From Prescottella defluvii (lineage in GTDB: Bacteria > Actinomycetota > Actinomycetes > Mycobacteriales > Mycobacteriaceae), in contig CP121458.1 of assembly GCA_029690005.1 (NCBI GenBank), positions 4,917,872 through 4,981,871 on the forward strand: DNA of 64,000 nucleotides, in the 5' to 3' direction. The position numbers were made by a program, and so were the translations under genes. Below, one piece after another: positions 19,856-28,302 of this stretch (position 1 is the stretch's first letter; the number at the start of each line of letters is the position of its first letter). Below the pieces are notes generated by a model. The model searched no databases, had not been told where the DNA came from, and saw nothing but the letters and a program-made list of their open reading frames with translations.

Positions 19856-20059
19856 TCAGATCGCGGTGATGTTCGTGGCCTGGGGGCCCTTGGCGCCCTG
19901 GCCCAGATCGTAGGAAACACGCTGGTTCTCGTCGAGGCTGCGGAACCCACCGCCCTGGATCTCCGAGTAGTGCGCGAACACGTCAGCGCTGCCGTCCTCG
20001 GGAGCGATAAAGCCGAAGCCTTTTTCAGCGTTGAACCACTTCACGGTGCCAGTCGCCAT
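19856..20059 (-). CDS. cspA: Cold-shock protein CspA family
   Basis: A 67-residue single-domain nucleic-acid chaperone. Both RNA-binding motifs are present, KGFGFI (RNP1) and DVFAHYSEI (RNP2 region), after MATGTVKWFNAE. The ATG at 20059 follows AGAGGAGTACAAA on the minus strand. The roughly 150 bases upstream contain no gene and are AT-richer than the surroundings, consistent with the long structured 5' leader typical of csp genes, but I cannot define a thermosensor fold by eye. Confidence 0.97.
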   Translation of the reverse strand: MATGTVKWFNAEKGFGFIAPEDGSADVFAHYSEIQGGGFRSLDENQRVSYDLGQGAKGPQATNITAI

Positions 20060-20218
20060 TTTGTACTCCTCTTGCTTGCCGATCACGAATCGTCGATGGT
20101 CGAGCGACCCGGGCCGGTACTGCCGAAAGCGATACCCGAAGAGGAGATCCATCCCCAACTAAGGAATTGCGAGCGCAGAGAAGCGCAAACACAAAACACT
20201 ATGACCACTTTTAGTGAA

Positions 20219-20671
20219 TCACACTCGAGTCAGGAAGTCGACGCGATTCGGATCACTCTGCCGGACAGAAGATTTCCGAGCCTCGGTCTGCGGTCCCGCG
20301 ACACAGGTCCCGGTCGCCGGGACGTGCCGCATCCAACGATCGCTCCGGCGGTGCGTTCGCCCGAGCCGGCGGATCTCGCGGAGCCAGAAGTGGGCGGCGC
20401 GGGTCGGCTGGACGTTCGCGTCCGGCTCACCCGACGCGCCGTCCACGACGGCGACCGCCGCCTCCGCGAGGGCAGCGATCTCGAGGTTGTTCTCCTGCGA
20501 GTGCCGCATCAGCAACTGCGCGGCGGCGTCGGGCTCGCAGCGGTAGAGGATGCCGACGATCTCGAGGGCGCGGGCCCGGACAGCCGCGGACCGGCCGCGC
20601 AGGTGCTCTCGACGCGATTGCCCGGAGACCGGACGGATACCGCCCGGCGAATGGATGGTGCTGTGGTGCAT
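20219..20671 (-). CDS. Small ANTAR-domain protein
   Basis: The 150-residue protein has, at about residues 28-75, an ANTAR-like three-helix segment (ALEIVGILYRCEPDAAAQLL, then RHSQENNLEIAALAEAAV), the RNA-binding module that loosens terminator hairpins. No GAF, PAS or receiver domain precedes it, and the C-terminal 60 residues look unstructured and Arg-rich. GAAGGA lies seven bases before the ATG at 20671. ANTAR proteins normally respond to a fused sensor; a lone one may be constitutive or a fragment. The region to the right carries integrase debris, so degradation is possible. Its C-terminus should be checked for a frameshift. Confidence 0.6.
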   Translation of the reverse strand: MHHSTIHSPGGIRPVSGQSRREHLRGRSAAVRARALEIVGILYRCEPDAAAQLLMRHSQENNLEIAALAEAAVAVVDGASGEPDANVQPTRAAHFWLREIRRLGRTHRRSDRWMRHVPATGTCVAGPQTEARKSSVRQSDPNRVDFLTRV

Positions 20672-20984
20672 AAAATTCCTTCGTGGCCGTCGCGAGTTCA
20701 TCTCGGCGACAACACGTATCGGCGCCTGTGCGCCTCTGGCTGTGATCTTCGGTCGACGGTGGGCCCGACTCGCGAGCGCTCGACCTGTGAGTTCGTGAGG
20801 AGGTCAGGGATTCGACGTTCGGTCGCTCCGGCGGCCCAGGACCATTGTCCGAGCCCGCATGCAGCCTTGATGGCGCACCTGACGGAATCACTGTACGGCA
20901 TGCGCCAAGGATGGACAGCCGGCACCGCAGGAAGCGGTGTTCCATCAGCCCTTCGAGAGCCTACGTCGCAACGACGGTGGTCGA
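20672..20984. other. Non-coding stretch left of integrase remnant
   Basis: About 313 bases with no open frame that resembles a protein on either strand, and no hairpin or repeat that I could see. It lies between the ANTAR start and the first recognisable integrase residues and is probably decayed mobile-element DNA plus the ANTAR promoter. Confidence 0.4.
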
Positions 20985-21383
20985 CCACACCCAGATCCCC
21001 GGCTGCGACGTGGTGGTCGCGGCCGTCGGTACCGTTGCCGCCCTGGTCGGCGAGCGGATGCGCGCCTATCTGGCCGACCATCCCCGCGCCGACGAGCCCA
21101 CCGCTTCCCAGTGGCCCAGCCGGAAGAACGGCGGCTACCGCGCCAAGGGCACTCGTTATGCGGTGCCGCTGGATTGGTCGCAGCCGCCAGGATGCAGGTG
21201 TAGCGGTGGCTGGGTCACAGCACGTTCACTCTGGCCCTGGACACCTACGGCGACTGGATCCCCGAGGAGGAAGAGGAGGAGGGCGGCGCTGGCAACAACC
21301 TCCCCGGGCCAGACGCCGTCGCAGTGCCGACGCCCACCCCAGAACCCGATCGTTCCAACGTCATTCAGCTATTCGGTAGGTGA
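20985..21383 (+). pseudogene. Tyrosine integrase remnant (phage/ICE type)
   Basis: Two pieces of a site-specific tyrosine recombinase survive. The first, around 21050-21185, reads RMRAYLADHPRADEPTA, then KNGGYRAKGTRYAVPLDWSQ, as in the core-domain start of actinobacterial integrases. The second, in another frame from about 21200, reads RWLGHSTFTLALDTYGDW, which contains the C-terminal catalytic histidine and the region of the tyrosine nucleophile, and then an acidic tail ending IQLFGR at 21383. Between them the central catalytic block, including the catalytic Arg and His-x-x-Arg, is deleted, and a TAG stop sits just before RWLGH. The deletion is too large to be a base-calling error, so this is a genuine relic. 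It overlaps the end of the orphan gene on the other strand. Confidence 0.75.
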
Positions 21384-22346
21384 GCTTTCGGGCGGTGAAT
21401 CGCCGTCGGATGCACTGTAACGACCGCGCCATTCGTCGATCGTTGCTTGCAGCCGTTCAGGATAATGATTCTGGCGACCACTCGCAGGGTCTGTTGACTG
21501 CGCTTCGAATAGACAGACCGCGCATTCGGTGAAGAGGATCGCGGTAGCGATGGCATCGGCCATCATAGAAAACATGCCGCTCGGTCCATCGGCCAGGTCA
21601 GTAGCCCAACTATGCCCATGCGTAAAGCTAGAGCAGACTCGGTATTGAGCTTTGGCGACTGTAGGGAAGTGAACCTGCACGGTCTCGTTCGTATGCTTGG
21701 GCGGATTCTCGCCGATCCAATTTGCAGACTTCCGCACTAGCTCTTTGTAACTCCGCCCGTTCGCCGGAGAGAGTTCATCTAGAGCAGCGAGCTCATCCTC
21801 ATGGAACTGGAGACGGTGTGTCGCCTGCTGGTAAGTGAGGTCAGGCAACAGTTGGAGTCGGTTGTCGTGAGACTTGATTGCCTCAGCGTGATAGTCACGA
21901 GGATGCTCCGTTCCGATCTTGGCAAGTCCGGCAGCTCTCGATCGCCTGGTCTCCCGTTCAAACGGACTCATTACCCAAATCGCCTGTGCAGAGCATTCGA
22001 TAGCAGTACGGCAAAGAGATAGGAACGATACGGTGTGGTGCTTAAATGGACGCTCTTTCGCCGCCGCCGACGCAAGCAAGTCAATCGACGCCAGCGCGTC
22101 TGTGGCGTTCATGATTGGGAACAGGACGACACCAGTAAGCCCCTCCGGAATTTTCTGGTCGTAACCGCCCTCGTCATCGAGCGCCATCGGAGTGCCTGGG
22201 TCCGCCCGATGCGGGTTCAGCCCCCAAGGCTCGAGGGTCTGCCCGCGCTTAGCGCGTTCGCTGACACGGCCGAGGGCCGGATTCAGTAGCAATCCAAGGA
22301 CATAGAGCGGATCCATTTCGTCCACGAACTTGATCTTGGCACGCAC
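21369..22346 (-). CDS. Orphan protein of unknown function, island gene
   Basis: The intact 325-residue frame has no family that I recognise. It is soluble, mostly helical, without signal or membrane segments. Conserved-looking stretches are FLSLCRTAIECSAQAIWVMS, KELVRKSANWIGENPP and CSSFTHGHSWATDL, the last with two His that could bind metal. Codon use is visibly less GC-rich than in the neighbours (many A/T third positions), suggesting recent transfer. It lies between an integrase relic and a tRNA gene, so it is probably cargo of a degraded integrative element. The start is GTG at 22346 or ATG at 22313; neither has a strong ribosome site. A defence or phage-related role is conceivable but unsupported. 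Confidence 0.7.
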   Translation of the reverse strand: MRAKIKFVDEMDPLYVLGLLLNPALGRVSERAKRGQTLEPWGLNPHRADPGTPMALDDEGGYDQKIPEGLTGVVLFPIMNATDALASIDLLASAAAKERPFKHHTVSFLSLCRTAIECSAQAIWVMSPFERETRRSRAAGLAKIGTEHPRDYHAEAIKSHDNRLQLLPDLTYQQATHRLQFHEDELAALDELSPANGRSYKELVRKSANWIGENPPKHTNETVQVHFPTVAKAQYRVCSSFTHGHSWATDLADGPSGMFSMMADAIATAILFTECAVCLFEAQSTDPASGRQNHYPERLQATIDEWRGRYSASDGDSPPESSPTE

Positions 22347-22459
22347 CTATGACATTCCGGACGATCTACGCTCCCCCACGCGGGTGGCGCGGGGGTAGCG
22401 TCGTCACCCGCGACCTTTCGCCCGGAGCGGGCCGATAACGGATCTACCTGCGAAGACGG

Positions 22460-22536
22460 TGGTGCCCCCAGTGGGACTCGAACCCACACTCGGCGGATTT
22501 TAAGTCCGCTGCCTCTGCCAATTGGGCTATGGGGGC
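22460..22536 (-). tRNA. tRNA with anticodon UAA (Leu), CCA encoded
   Basis: The 74-nt cloverleaf plus encoded CCA has acceptor stem GCCCCCA/TGGGGGC, D-arm GCCCAATTGGCAGAGGC, anticodon stem GCGGA/TCCGC with loop CTTAAAA (anticodon UAA), T-arm GTGGG-TTCGAGT-CCCAC and discriminator A73. The variable region is only five nucleotides, whereas most bacterial leucine tRNAs are class II with a long variable arm. The amino-acid identity is therefore assigned from the anticodon alone. The neighbouring integrase remnant suggests that this tRNA may have served as an attachment site. Confidence 0.9.
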
Positions 22537-22612
22537 CCACCACCGGCCCGACTCCGGTGGCCCACGACCGTGGAACTCAGAACAGTGTAGGCGGAACCAA
22601 CAGTGAGCTAAT

Positions 22613-23569
22613 TCACGACCCGCCCAGTGGGACTGACATTGCAATTCCGTCCAGAATGTCGTGTTCGCTCACGACGAGTTCGCCGATGCCGGCGCGGCGC
22701 GAGAGTTCGTCCGCCAGAACGGCAGTGACGATCGCGCCGCCACCGATCACGTCGACCCGTCCCGGATGCATGGGGCCGAGCGCGGCACGCTCGTCGTGCG
22801 TCATCGTCACGAGACGGTGAGCGACGTCGTGCAACTGGTCGAGGCTGAGCCGCGACAGGTGCACACGGTCGGCGTCGTACTCCGGCAGGTTCTGTGCGAC
22901 GGCCGAGAGCGTCGTCATCGTCCCGGCCACGCCGACCCACGCGTGCGCCTGCTCGACGGGCACGCGGGCGAACGCCTCGGCGAGCCGCTCGGCCGCGAAT
23001 TCGCGCGCCGCAGATACCTGCTCGGCGGTCGGCGGGTCGTCGTGCAGGCACCGCTCGGTCACCCGCACGCAGCCGACGTCGGTGGAGTACGCGGCGTGGA
23101 CGCCGGTGTCGTCGCCGAGGACGACCTCGGTGGATCCGCCGCCGAGATCGACCACGACGAACGGCCCCGCGGCGGCGTCGAGTTCGCCGACCGCGCCCGC
23201 GAACGACAGTCGCGCCTCCTCGTCACCGGTGATGACCTCAGCTTCGGCACCGGGGATCACGGCACCTAGCACCTCCCGGGTCATCGAGAAGAAGTCCTCA
23301 CGGTTCGCGGCGTCGCGGGCCGCCGACGTCGCAACCATCCGCACTGCGGTCGCGCCGGTCTCGCGGATGATGTCGGCGTACTCGGTGAGCGCGACGCGGG
23401 TGCGCTCGATGGCCTCGGGGGCGAAGGCACCGTTGGCGTCGACACCCTGCCCGAGGCGCACGATGCGCATCAGCCGGATCACATCGGTCAGCCGTCCGTT
23501 CTCGTCGGCGTCCGCGACGAGCAGTCGGATCGAGTTGGTGCCGCAGTCGATCGCGGCGACCCTGGTCAC
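22613..23569 (-). CDS. ppx: Exopolyphosphatase / pppGpp phosphohydrolase
   Basis: The 318-residue Ppx/GppA enzyme, of the size of M. tuberculosis Rv1026, releases phosphate from polyphosphate and/or pppGpp. The actin-like ATPase motifs are clear: AAIDCGTNSIRLLVAD at the N-terminus, VVDLGGGSTEVVLG in the middle and VGVAGTMTTLSA for the adenosine-type loop. Despite an upstream open frame, I start at GTG 23569: VTRVAAIDCGTN is the family N-terminus, and this GTG overlaps the repaired TGA of DUF501 (GTGA). The apparent fusion with DUF501 is an artefact of a two-base loss near 23593. It is the last gene of the minus-strand eno block. Confidence 0.92.
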   Translation of the reverse strand: MTRVAAIDCGTNSIRLLVADADENGRLTDVIRLMRIVRLGQGVDANGAFAPEAIERTRVALTEYADIIRETGATAVRMVATSAARDAANREDFFSMTREVLGAVIPGAEAEVITGDEEARLSFAGAVGELDAAAGPFVVVDLGGGSTEVVLGDDTGVHAAYSTDVGCVRVTERCLHDDPPTAEQVSAAREFAAERLAEAFARVPVEQAHAWVGVAGTMTTLSAVAQNLPEYDADRVHLSRLSLDQLHDVAHRLVTMTHDERAALGPMHPGRVDVIGGGAIVTAVLADELSRRAGIGELVVSEHDILDGIAMSVPLGGS

Positions 23570-24100
23570 TCGTCGCCCTCGGCGAACGGGCCGCGGTACT
23601 CGGGCCAGCTCCGCCGGAATCGCGGTGCCCCGCAGGTCACCTCGCGCGGCTAGCGAGACCGCCTCGTCGCCGAGCGGGTTGACGCCCGGCCCCTTCGCGA
23701 GGGAGTGCGCGATGAGCACGTGCAGGCACTTGACCCGGTCCGGCATGCCACCGCCGGTGAAATCCGTTCCCAGGGAATCGATTTCGTTGCGCTCGGCAAG
23801 GTAGGACTCGTGGGCCCGCTGGTACGCCGCGGCGAGTTCGGGATCGGTCCCGATCCGCTCGGTCATCTCACGCATCACACCGGCGGACTTCGAGCCGGCT
23901 CGCCTCCGCGGTCAGGCGGGGGTCGGTGAGGTAGTAGAGCGTCGGGAACGGGGTGCCGTCCGGCAGCCGGGGAGCGGTCTTGACGACGCCGGGCTGCCCG
24001 TCCGGGCACCGGTAGGCGATGGCGAGCACTCCGCGCGGGACACGACCCAGCTGGGCCTCCACCGCGTCGAGGTCTTCCTGGGGACGGACGATTCGCTCAC
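23566..24100 (-). CDS. DUF501 protein (several frameshifts)
   Basis: A DUF501 protein of about 178 residues, matching Rv1025 in position and sequence (LAIAYRCPDGQPGVVKTAPR, PFPTLYYLTDPRLTAEASRLE, then MPDRVKCLHVLIAHSLAKG). Three defects break the frame: a lost C in GTCCCCAGG near 24081, an extra base in CTTCGAG at 23888-23894 (CTCGAG expected) and a two-base loss near 23593. With these repaired it starts at GTG 24100, overlapping the ftsB-like stop, and ends in EYRGPFAEGDE before the ppx start. Function is unknown. Overlaps at both ends imply tight translational coupling. Confidence 0.8.
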
Positions 24101-24809
24101 CCGGTGGGTACTCCTGGTTCTTCTGATGCGGGAGCCGGCACCGCGGGGCCGCCGGCGGTGTATCTGTTCGAGGCTCGGTGGTGGGCAGCGGTTCGGTGAG
24201 CCGCTGCCAGAGATCACTGTGCCAGGTGCCGGTGGACGGCGGTGGGGCGGTGCATCCTTCTGCGGCGGCTTGTAGTCGCCGGGCAACTGCACCTTGTACG
24301 GCGTCTCCCCCGGCCGTACCAGGCCCAGCCGCTCGCGGCCCTGCGACGCGATCCACGCGGGATCGTCGATCTGTTCCTTCTGACGCTGCAGTTCCTCGAG
24401 CTGCCGTTCGAGCTGCAGTTGTTCGGAGGCGAGCCGATCGGCCTCGGAACGCTGGGTCAGGTAGGTGCGCAGCGGCACTGCGAGGGTGAGCGCCAACGCG
24501 CAGATCACCACTCCGAGAATGACGGCGCGCCCGGTCGAGAGCCCGAAGAACGTGCGCTCGGACCTGGCGGGAGCCGATCCCCGCCCCGCGCGGCGCGTCG
24601 TGCGCGCACGGGACGAGGTGGCTGCGTCTGCGTCGCCTCCGCCGGCCGCCCCGGTGTCCCCCGGGCGGCCGCCTGGACGCGGTCGGTAGCTGCGGTAGAC
24701 GCGCCGGACCGAATCCGCCGGGGCGCTGGGGCCCCTGGTCCGATCCGGCACCGCGGCGAGCGGGACGCCCACCCGGGCGACCCGACCGCGACCTACCGCG
24801 CTGGTTCAT
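24097..24809 (-). CDS. FtsB/DivIC-like septum formation initiator (frameshifted)
   Basis: A bitopic division protein equivalent to Rv1024. A Pro/Arg/Gly-rich cytoplasmic N-terminus is followed by one membrane segment (AVILGVVICALALTLAVPL), a coiled coil (RSEADRLASEQLQLERQLEE) and the conserved ERLGLVRPGETPYKVQLPGD. It should join FtsL and FtsQ in the divisome. The C-terminal tail crosses into other frames (WHSDLWQRLTEPL, then VPAPASEEPGVPTG before TGA at 24097). At least two shifts occur, near 24248 and 24143, and the N-terminus is also uncertain: ATG at 24809, eight bases after the eno stop, or GTG at 24772. It is in one operon with eno, DUF501 and ppx. Confidence 0.78.
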
Positions 24810-24817
24810 CGGCTTGC

Positions 24818-26105
24818 TTACGCCTCGAAGGCGAAGCGCGGGAAGGCCAGCTCACCGGCGTAGCGGGCGGCGTCGCCGAGGCTCTCCTCGATGCGCAGCA
24901 GCTGGTTGTACTTCGCGACACGCTCGCTGCGAGCGGGCGCACCGGTCTTGATCTGACCGCTGCCGACCGCGACGGCCAGATCGGCGATCGTGGTGTCCTC
25001 GGTCTCGCCCGAACGGTGGCTCATCATCGTCTTGTAGCCGCTGCGGTGTGCCAGGTCGACCGCGTCCAACGTCTCGGTGAGCGTGCCGATCTGGTCGACC
25101 TTCACCAGCAGAGCGTTGGCGGCACCCTTGGCGATGCCTTCCTCGAGACGCTCCGGGTTGGTGACGAACAGGTCGTCACCAACGAGCTGGATCTTGTTGC
25201 CGATCTGCTCGGTGAGCGCGACCCAGCCCGCCCAGTCGTCCTCGCTCAGCGGATCCTCGATGGAGACCAGCGGGTACTGGCCGAGCAGCTCGGCGTAGAA
25301 CGCACCCATCTCCTCGGCGGTGCGGATCTTGCCCTCGAACTTGTAGCCGGTGCCATCGGTGTAGAACTCGGTGGCCGCGACGTCGAGCGCCAGCGCGACG
25401 TCGGTGCCCAGCTTGAGGCCGGTCTTGGCGATGGCCTCACTGATCAGGTCCAGCGCCTCACGGGTGCCGGCGACGTCGGGAGCGAAGCCACCCTCGTCAC
25501 CAAGACCGGTGGACAGGCCCTTCTGCTTCAGGACGGCCTTGAGCGAGTGGTACACCTCGGCACCCCAGCGCAGCGACTCCTTGAAGGTGGGAGCGCCGAT
25601 GGGCGCGACCATGAACTCCTGGACGTCGACACCGGTGTCGGCGTGGGCGCCACCGTTGAGGATGTTCATCATCGGGACCGGCAGCACGTGCGCGTTGGGG
25701 CCACCGACGTAGCGGAACAGCTCCAGGCCCGAGCTCTCGGCACCGGCGCGGGCGACGGCGAGGGACGCGCCGAGCAGCGCGTTCGCGCCGAGGCGGGACT
25801 TGTCCGGGGTGCCGTCGGTGTCGAGCAGAGCCTGGTCGACGGTGCGCTGCTCGGTCGCGTCGAGGCCGATGATGGCCGGCGCGATCTCGCCGAGCACGGC
25901 CTCGACGGCCTTCTGGACACCCTTGCCCAGGTAGCGGTCGCCGCCGTCACGCAGCTCGACGGCCTCGTGCTCACCGGTGGAGGCACCGGACGGAACGGCG
26001 GCACGCGCGAAGCTGCCGTCCTTCGAGCAGCACCTCGACCTCCACCGTGGGGTTGCCACGGGAATCGAGGATCTCGCGAGCTCCTACCTGCTCAATGATG
26101 GCCAC
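24818..26105 (-). CDS. eno: Enolase (frameshifted near N-terminus)
   Basis: This glycolytic enzyme interconverts 2-phosphoglycerate and phosphoenolpyruvate. It is 428 residues when one extra base in CTTCGAG (26031-26037; CTCGAG expected) is removed, joining VAIIEQVGAREILDSRGNP to DGSFARAAVPSGASTGEHE. Catalytic and Mg sites are visible: GDEGGFAPD, the metal Asp in ALDVAATEFY, SIEDPLSEDDW, GDDLFVTN, the Lys in NALLVKVDQIGTL, and MMSHRSGETEDT. The GTG start at 26105 has GAAGGAGAA upstream. An essential enzyme broken this way is strong evidence that the shift is an assembly error. The order lpqU-eno-ftsB-DUF501-ppx matches M. tuberculosis. Confidence 0.95.
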
Positions 26106-26310
26106 GAATGGTTCTCCTTCGGCGGCTTCGTTCGGCTGCGGCCGGGGCGGACAATGCCGGTCCGGACAAGCAGCGTCTGGGTTGTCTACGGGCGGGCGGC
26201 GGCAGCGAGCCGCCACTTGCCAGCGGCCGGGAGCCGCCGGAAGCATAGTGCCAGGTCTGAGCCTAACCGGAGTAACCGACTCCCGTGCCGAGGCGCGCGA
26301 GTTGCACCCG

Positions 26311-27157
26311 TCACCGCCGTACCCCCACCGAGTACGCGGCCGCGCGGTCCCGCACGTCCAGGAGGTACTCGCCGGACAGGTTGTAGGCCATCAATGCGGT
26401 GCGCCACCCGTCCTCGGTGGTGAGGTCGCCACCGCGTGCGCACAGGTAGCGCGCGGCGGTGAGGGAAGCGTCGTCGATGCTGTCGGGTCCGCGACCCGTC
26501 GCCGTTCGCGTCGACACCCCAGCGCTTCCACGTCTCGGGGATGAACTGGAGCGGCCCCATCGCGCGGTCGTGGGTGGCGTCGCCGTCCATCGCGCCGCCG
26601 TCGGTGTCGGGGATCTCCGCGACACCGGGCGACCCGTCGAGCGGGATGCCCCGGATCGGCGGACTCACCTTGCCGTCGTCGCCCACGCTCGAACCGCGAT
26701 ACGTCCCGTGCTTGCTCTCGACGGACGCGATCCCTGCGAGTGTCGTCCATCCGATCCCGCACTCGGGCTTGGTCGCCGCCATCACCGCGGCCGCGTACCC
26801 GTAGGCCTCGAGAGCGATGGGCGAAATCGCGAGGCTGTCGGACAGCGGCGCGGCCCAGTCCGCCAACTGCGTCGCGGCTCTGCCGGGCGCGTCGATGTCG
26901 ATGGGCGGCAGCGGCGCGCCGGGCCCCGGAGGAATGCCCTCGGGAATCTCGATGCGAGGTTGGCGCTGGTCGAACTCGTCCAACCCCGCCGCGACCGTCA
27001 CGGCCGCGACGGCCACCAGAGTCGCCGACGTCACGACGAGGAACGTCCGGAACCGGCGCCGCGGCCGCCGCGGAAACGGGTCCGGCGGCATGCCTGCCGT
27101 GTTCGTCCGGGGAGCCCCGCTTCGGGTCGCGGCTTGTCTCGTCACGGCGTCCATCAT
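26311..27157 (-). CDS. Membrane-anchored lytic murein transglycosylase (frameshifted)
   Basis: A protein of about 282 residues like mycobacterial LpqU (Rv1022). A basic N-terminus and one membrane segment (FLVVTSATLVAVAAVTVAAG) precede a transglycosylase domain: the catalytic Glu is in GIASVESKHGTYRG, and MGPLQFIPETWKRWGVDANGDG is the SLT signature. The end, SIDDASLTAARYLCARGGDL onward, is in a second frame; restoring two bases near 26490 gives GDGSADPDSIDDASL. It should cleave glycan strands in the envelope. The start is ATG at 27157 or 27154, or GTG at 27145; signals are weak. It lies upstream of eno on the same strand but 205 bases away. Confidence 0.85.
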
Positions 27158-27278
27158 CCAGACCGCGCGGTCGTGACGCTTGTCGACATCGGGACGAAAG
27201 CCATATTACGGACAAAAAAGACCTGTCCGGGGCGGTTTTCAACCGATCTTAGGGAATGCTACGTTCACCTCGGCCATT

Positions 27279-27297
27279 CCAGGTTTGCCTTGCCTTC
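27279..27297 (+). promoter_or_regulatory. Possible DtxR/IdeR-type iron box upstream of efeU
   Basis: The 19-base stretch CCAGGTTTGCCTTGCCTTC matches 11 of 19 positions of the IdeR consensus TTAGGTTAGGCTAACCTAA, keeping AGGTT and CCT half-sites at the right spacing. It lies about 60 bases before the efeU start, where iron repression would be expected. The match is imperfect and was judged by eye. Confidence 0.35.
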
Positions 27298-27358
27298 CCA
27301 GAGACCGCCTCCGGGATCAGGACGCCGGCCGCCCCGACTCGCCCCAGGAGCACATGCA

Positions 27359-28276
27359 GTGTCAGTCCTCGCCGCCGGCGCCGAAGCGCCGTCCATCGCG
27401 ACACAGTTGTTCGGCAGCGGCCTGATCGGCGTCCGGGAGGGCCTCGAGACCGGCATCGTCGTGATGGTCCTCGTCGCGTTCCTGGTCAAGTCCGGACGCC
27501 GCGACGCACTCAAGTGGGTGTGGACCGGCGTCGGTGCCGCTGTCGCGATGGTCGCCGCGATCTTCGCCGTGATCCATTTCGGCACCTCGACCGTGACCGG
27601 CATGGCGGCCGAACTCATCAGCGGTCTCGCATCACTCGTCGCGGTCGCGATCGTGACCGCCATGGTGCTGTGGATGCGCACCGCCGCATCCTCGATCTCC
27701 GGACAATTGCGCGCCGGGTTGGACCGGGCGCTGGCCATCGGCCCCGCCGCCGTGGCCACGATGGCATTCTTCGCTGTCGGCCGCGAGGGCGTCGAGACCG
27801 CACTGCTGCTCGTCGGCTACGCCGAAAACGCCGCCGGCAGTGCGTGGCCGCTCGTGGGCCTGCTGCTCGGGATCGTGGTCGCCGCTGTCCTCACCCTGCT
27901 GCTGTACCTGGGCGCAGTACGCATCAACTTCGCGCGCTTCTTCCGCTACACCGGCGCTTTCCTCGTCGTCGTCGCGGCGGGCATCCTCGCGTACGGCGTC
28001 CGAGCGCTGCAGATCGCCGGTTGGCTGCCCGGCGGATCGACACTCGCGTTCGACGTCTCGTCCGCGTTCGACACCTCCAGCTGGTACGGCACCGTGCTGC
28101 AGGGCATCTTCAACTTCCGCCCCGATCCGACGGCCCTCCAGGTGGTCGTGTGGGTGGCCTACCTCGTCATCGTGATGCCGCTGTTCCTCCGCCCCGTCAA
28201 GCAGCCTGTCAAGCCCGACTCCGATGCCGTGCGGCCCGAGCCGGACGCCGAAGACACCTCCGTCGCCGCTTCCTGA
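27359..28276 (+). CDS. efeU: Ferrous iron permease EfeU (FTR1 family)
   Basis: The 305-residue membrane protein has about seven hydrophobic helices and the two FTR1 iron-binding motifs, REGLE near residue 26 and REGVE near residue 141. It transports iron through the cytoplasmic membrane as part of EfeUOB. The start is GTG at 27359 with CAGGAG nine bases upstream. The C-terminal tail is acidic and disordered. efeO follows after 26 bases. The whole efe block is inserted between the lpqU-eno genes and mazG-mfd, which are adjacent in M. tuberculosis. Confidence 0.95.
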   Translation: MSVLAAGAEAPSIATQLFGSGLIGVREGLETGIVVMVLVAFLVKSGRRDALKWVWTGVGAAVAMVAAIFAVIHFGTSTVTGMAAELISGLASLVAVAIVTAMVLWMRTAASSISGQLRAGLDRALAIGPAAVATMAFFAVGREGVETALLLVGYAENAAGSAWPLVGLLLGIVVAAVLTLLLYLGAVRINFARFFRYTGAFLVVVAAGILAYGVRALQIAGWLPGGSTLAFDVSSAFDTSSWYGTVLQGIFNFRPDPTALQVVVWVAYLVIVMPLFLRPVKQPVKPDSDAVRPEPDAEDTSVAAS

Positions 28277-28302
28277 GCACCGTTTCCCGAAAGGTTCCGC
28301 CC

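Noticed and set aside
22613..23878. Apparent DUF501-exopolyphosphatase fusion
   Set aside because: Restoring two lost G's near 23593 recreates a DUF501 stop overlapping a GTG start for ppx, the arrangement known from related genomes.
27241..27265. TTAGGG...TTCACC as the main iron box of efeU
   Set aside because: Half-site spacing does not fit a 19-base DtxR-type operator; the stretch at 27279-27297 fits better, though still weakly.
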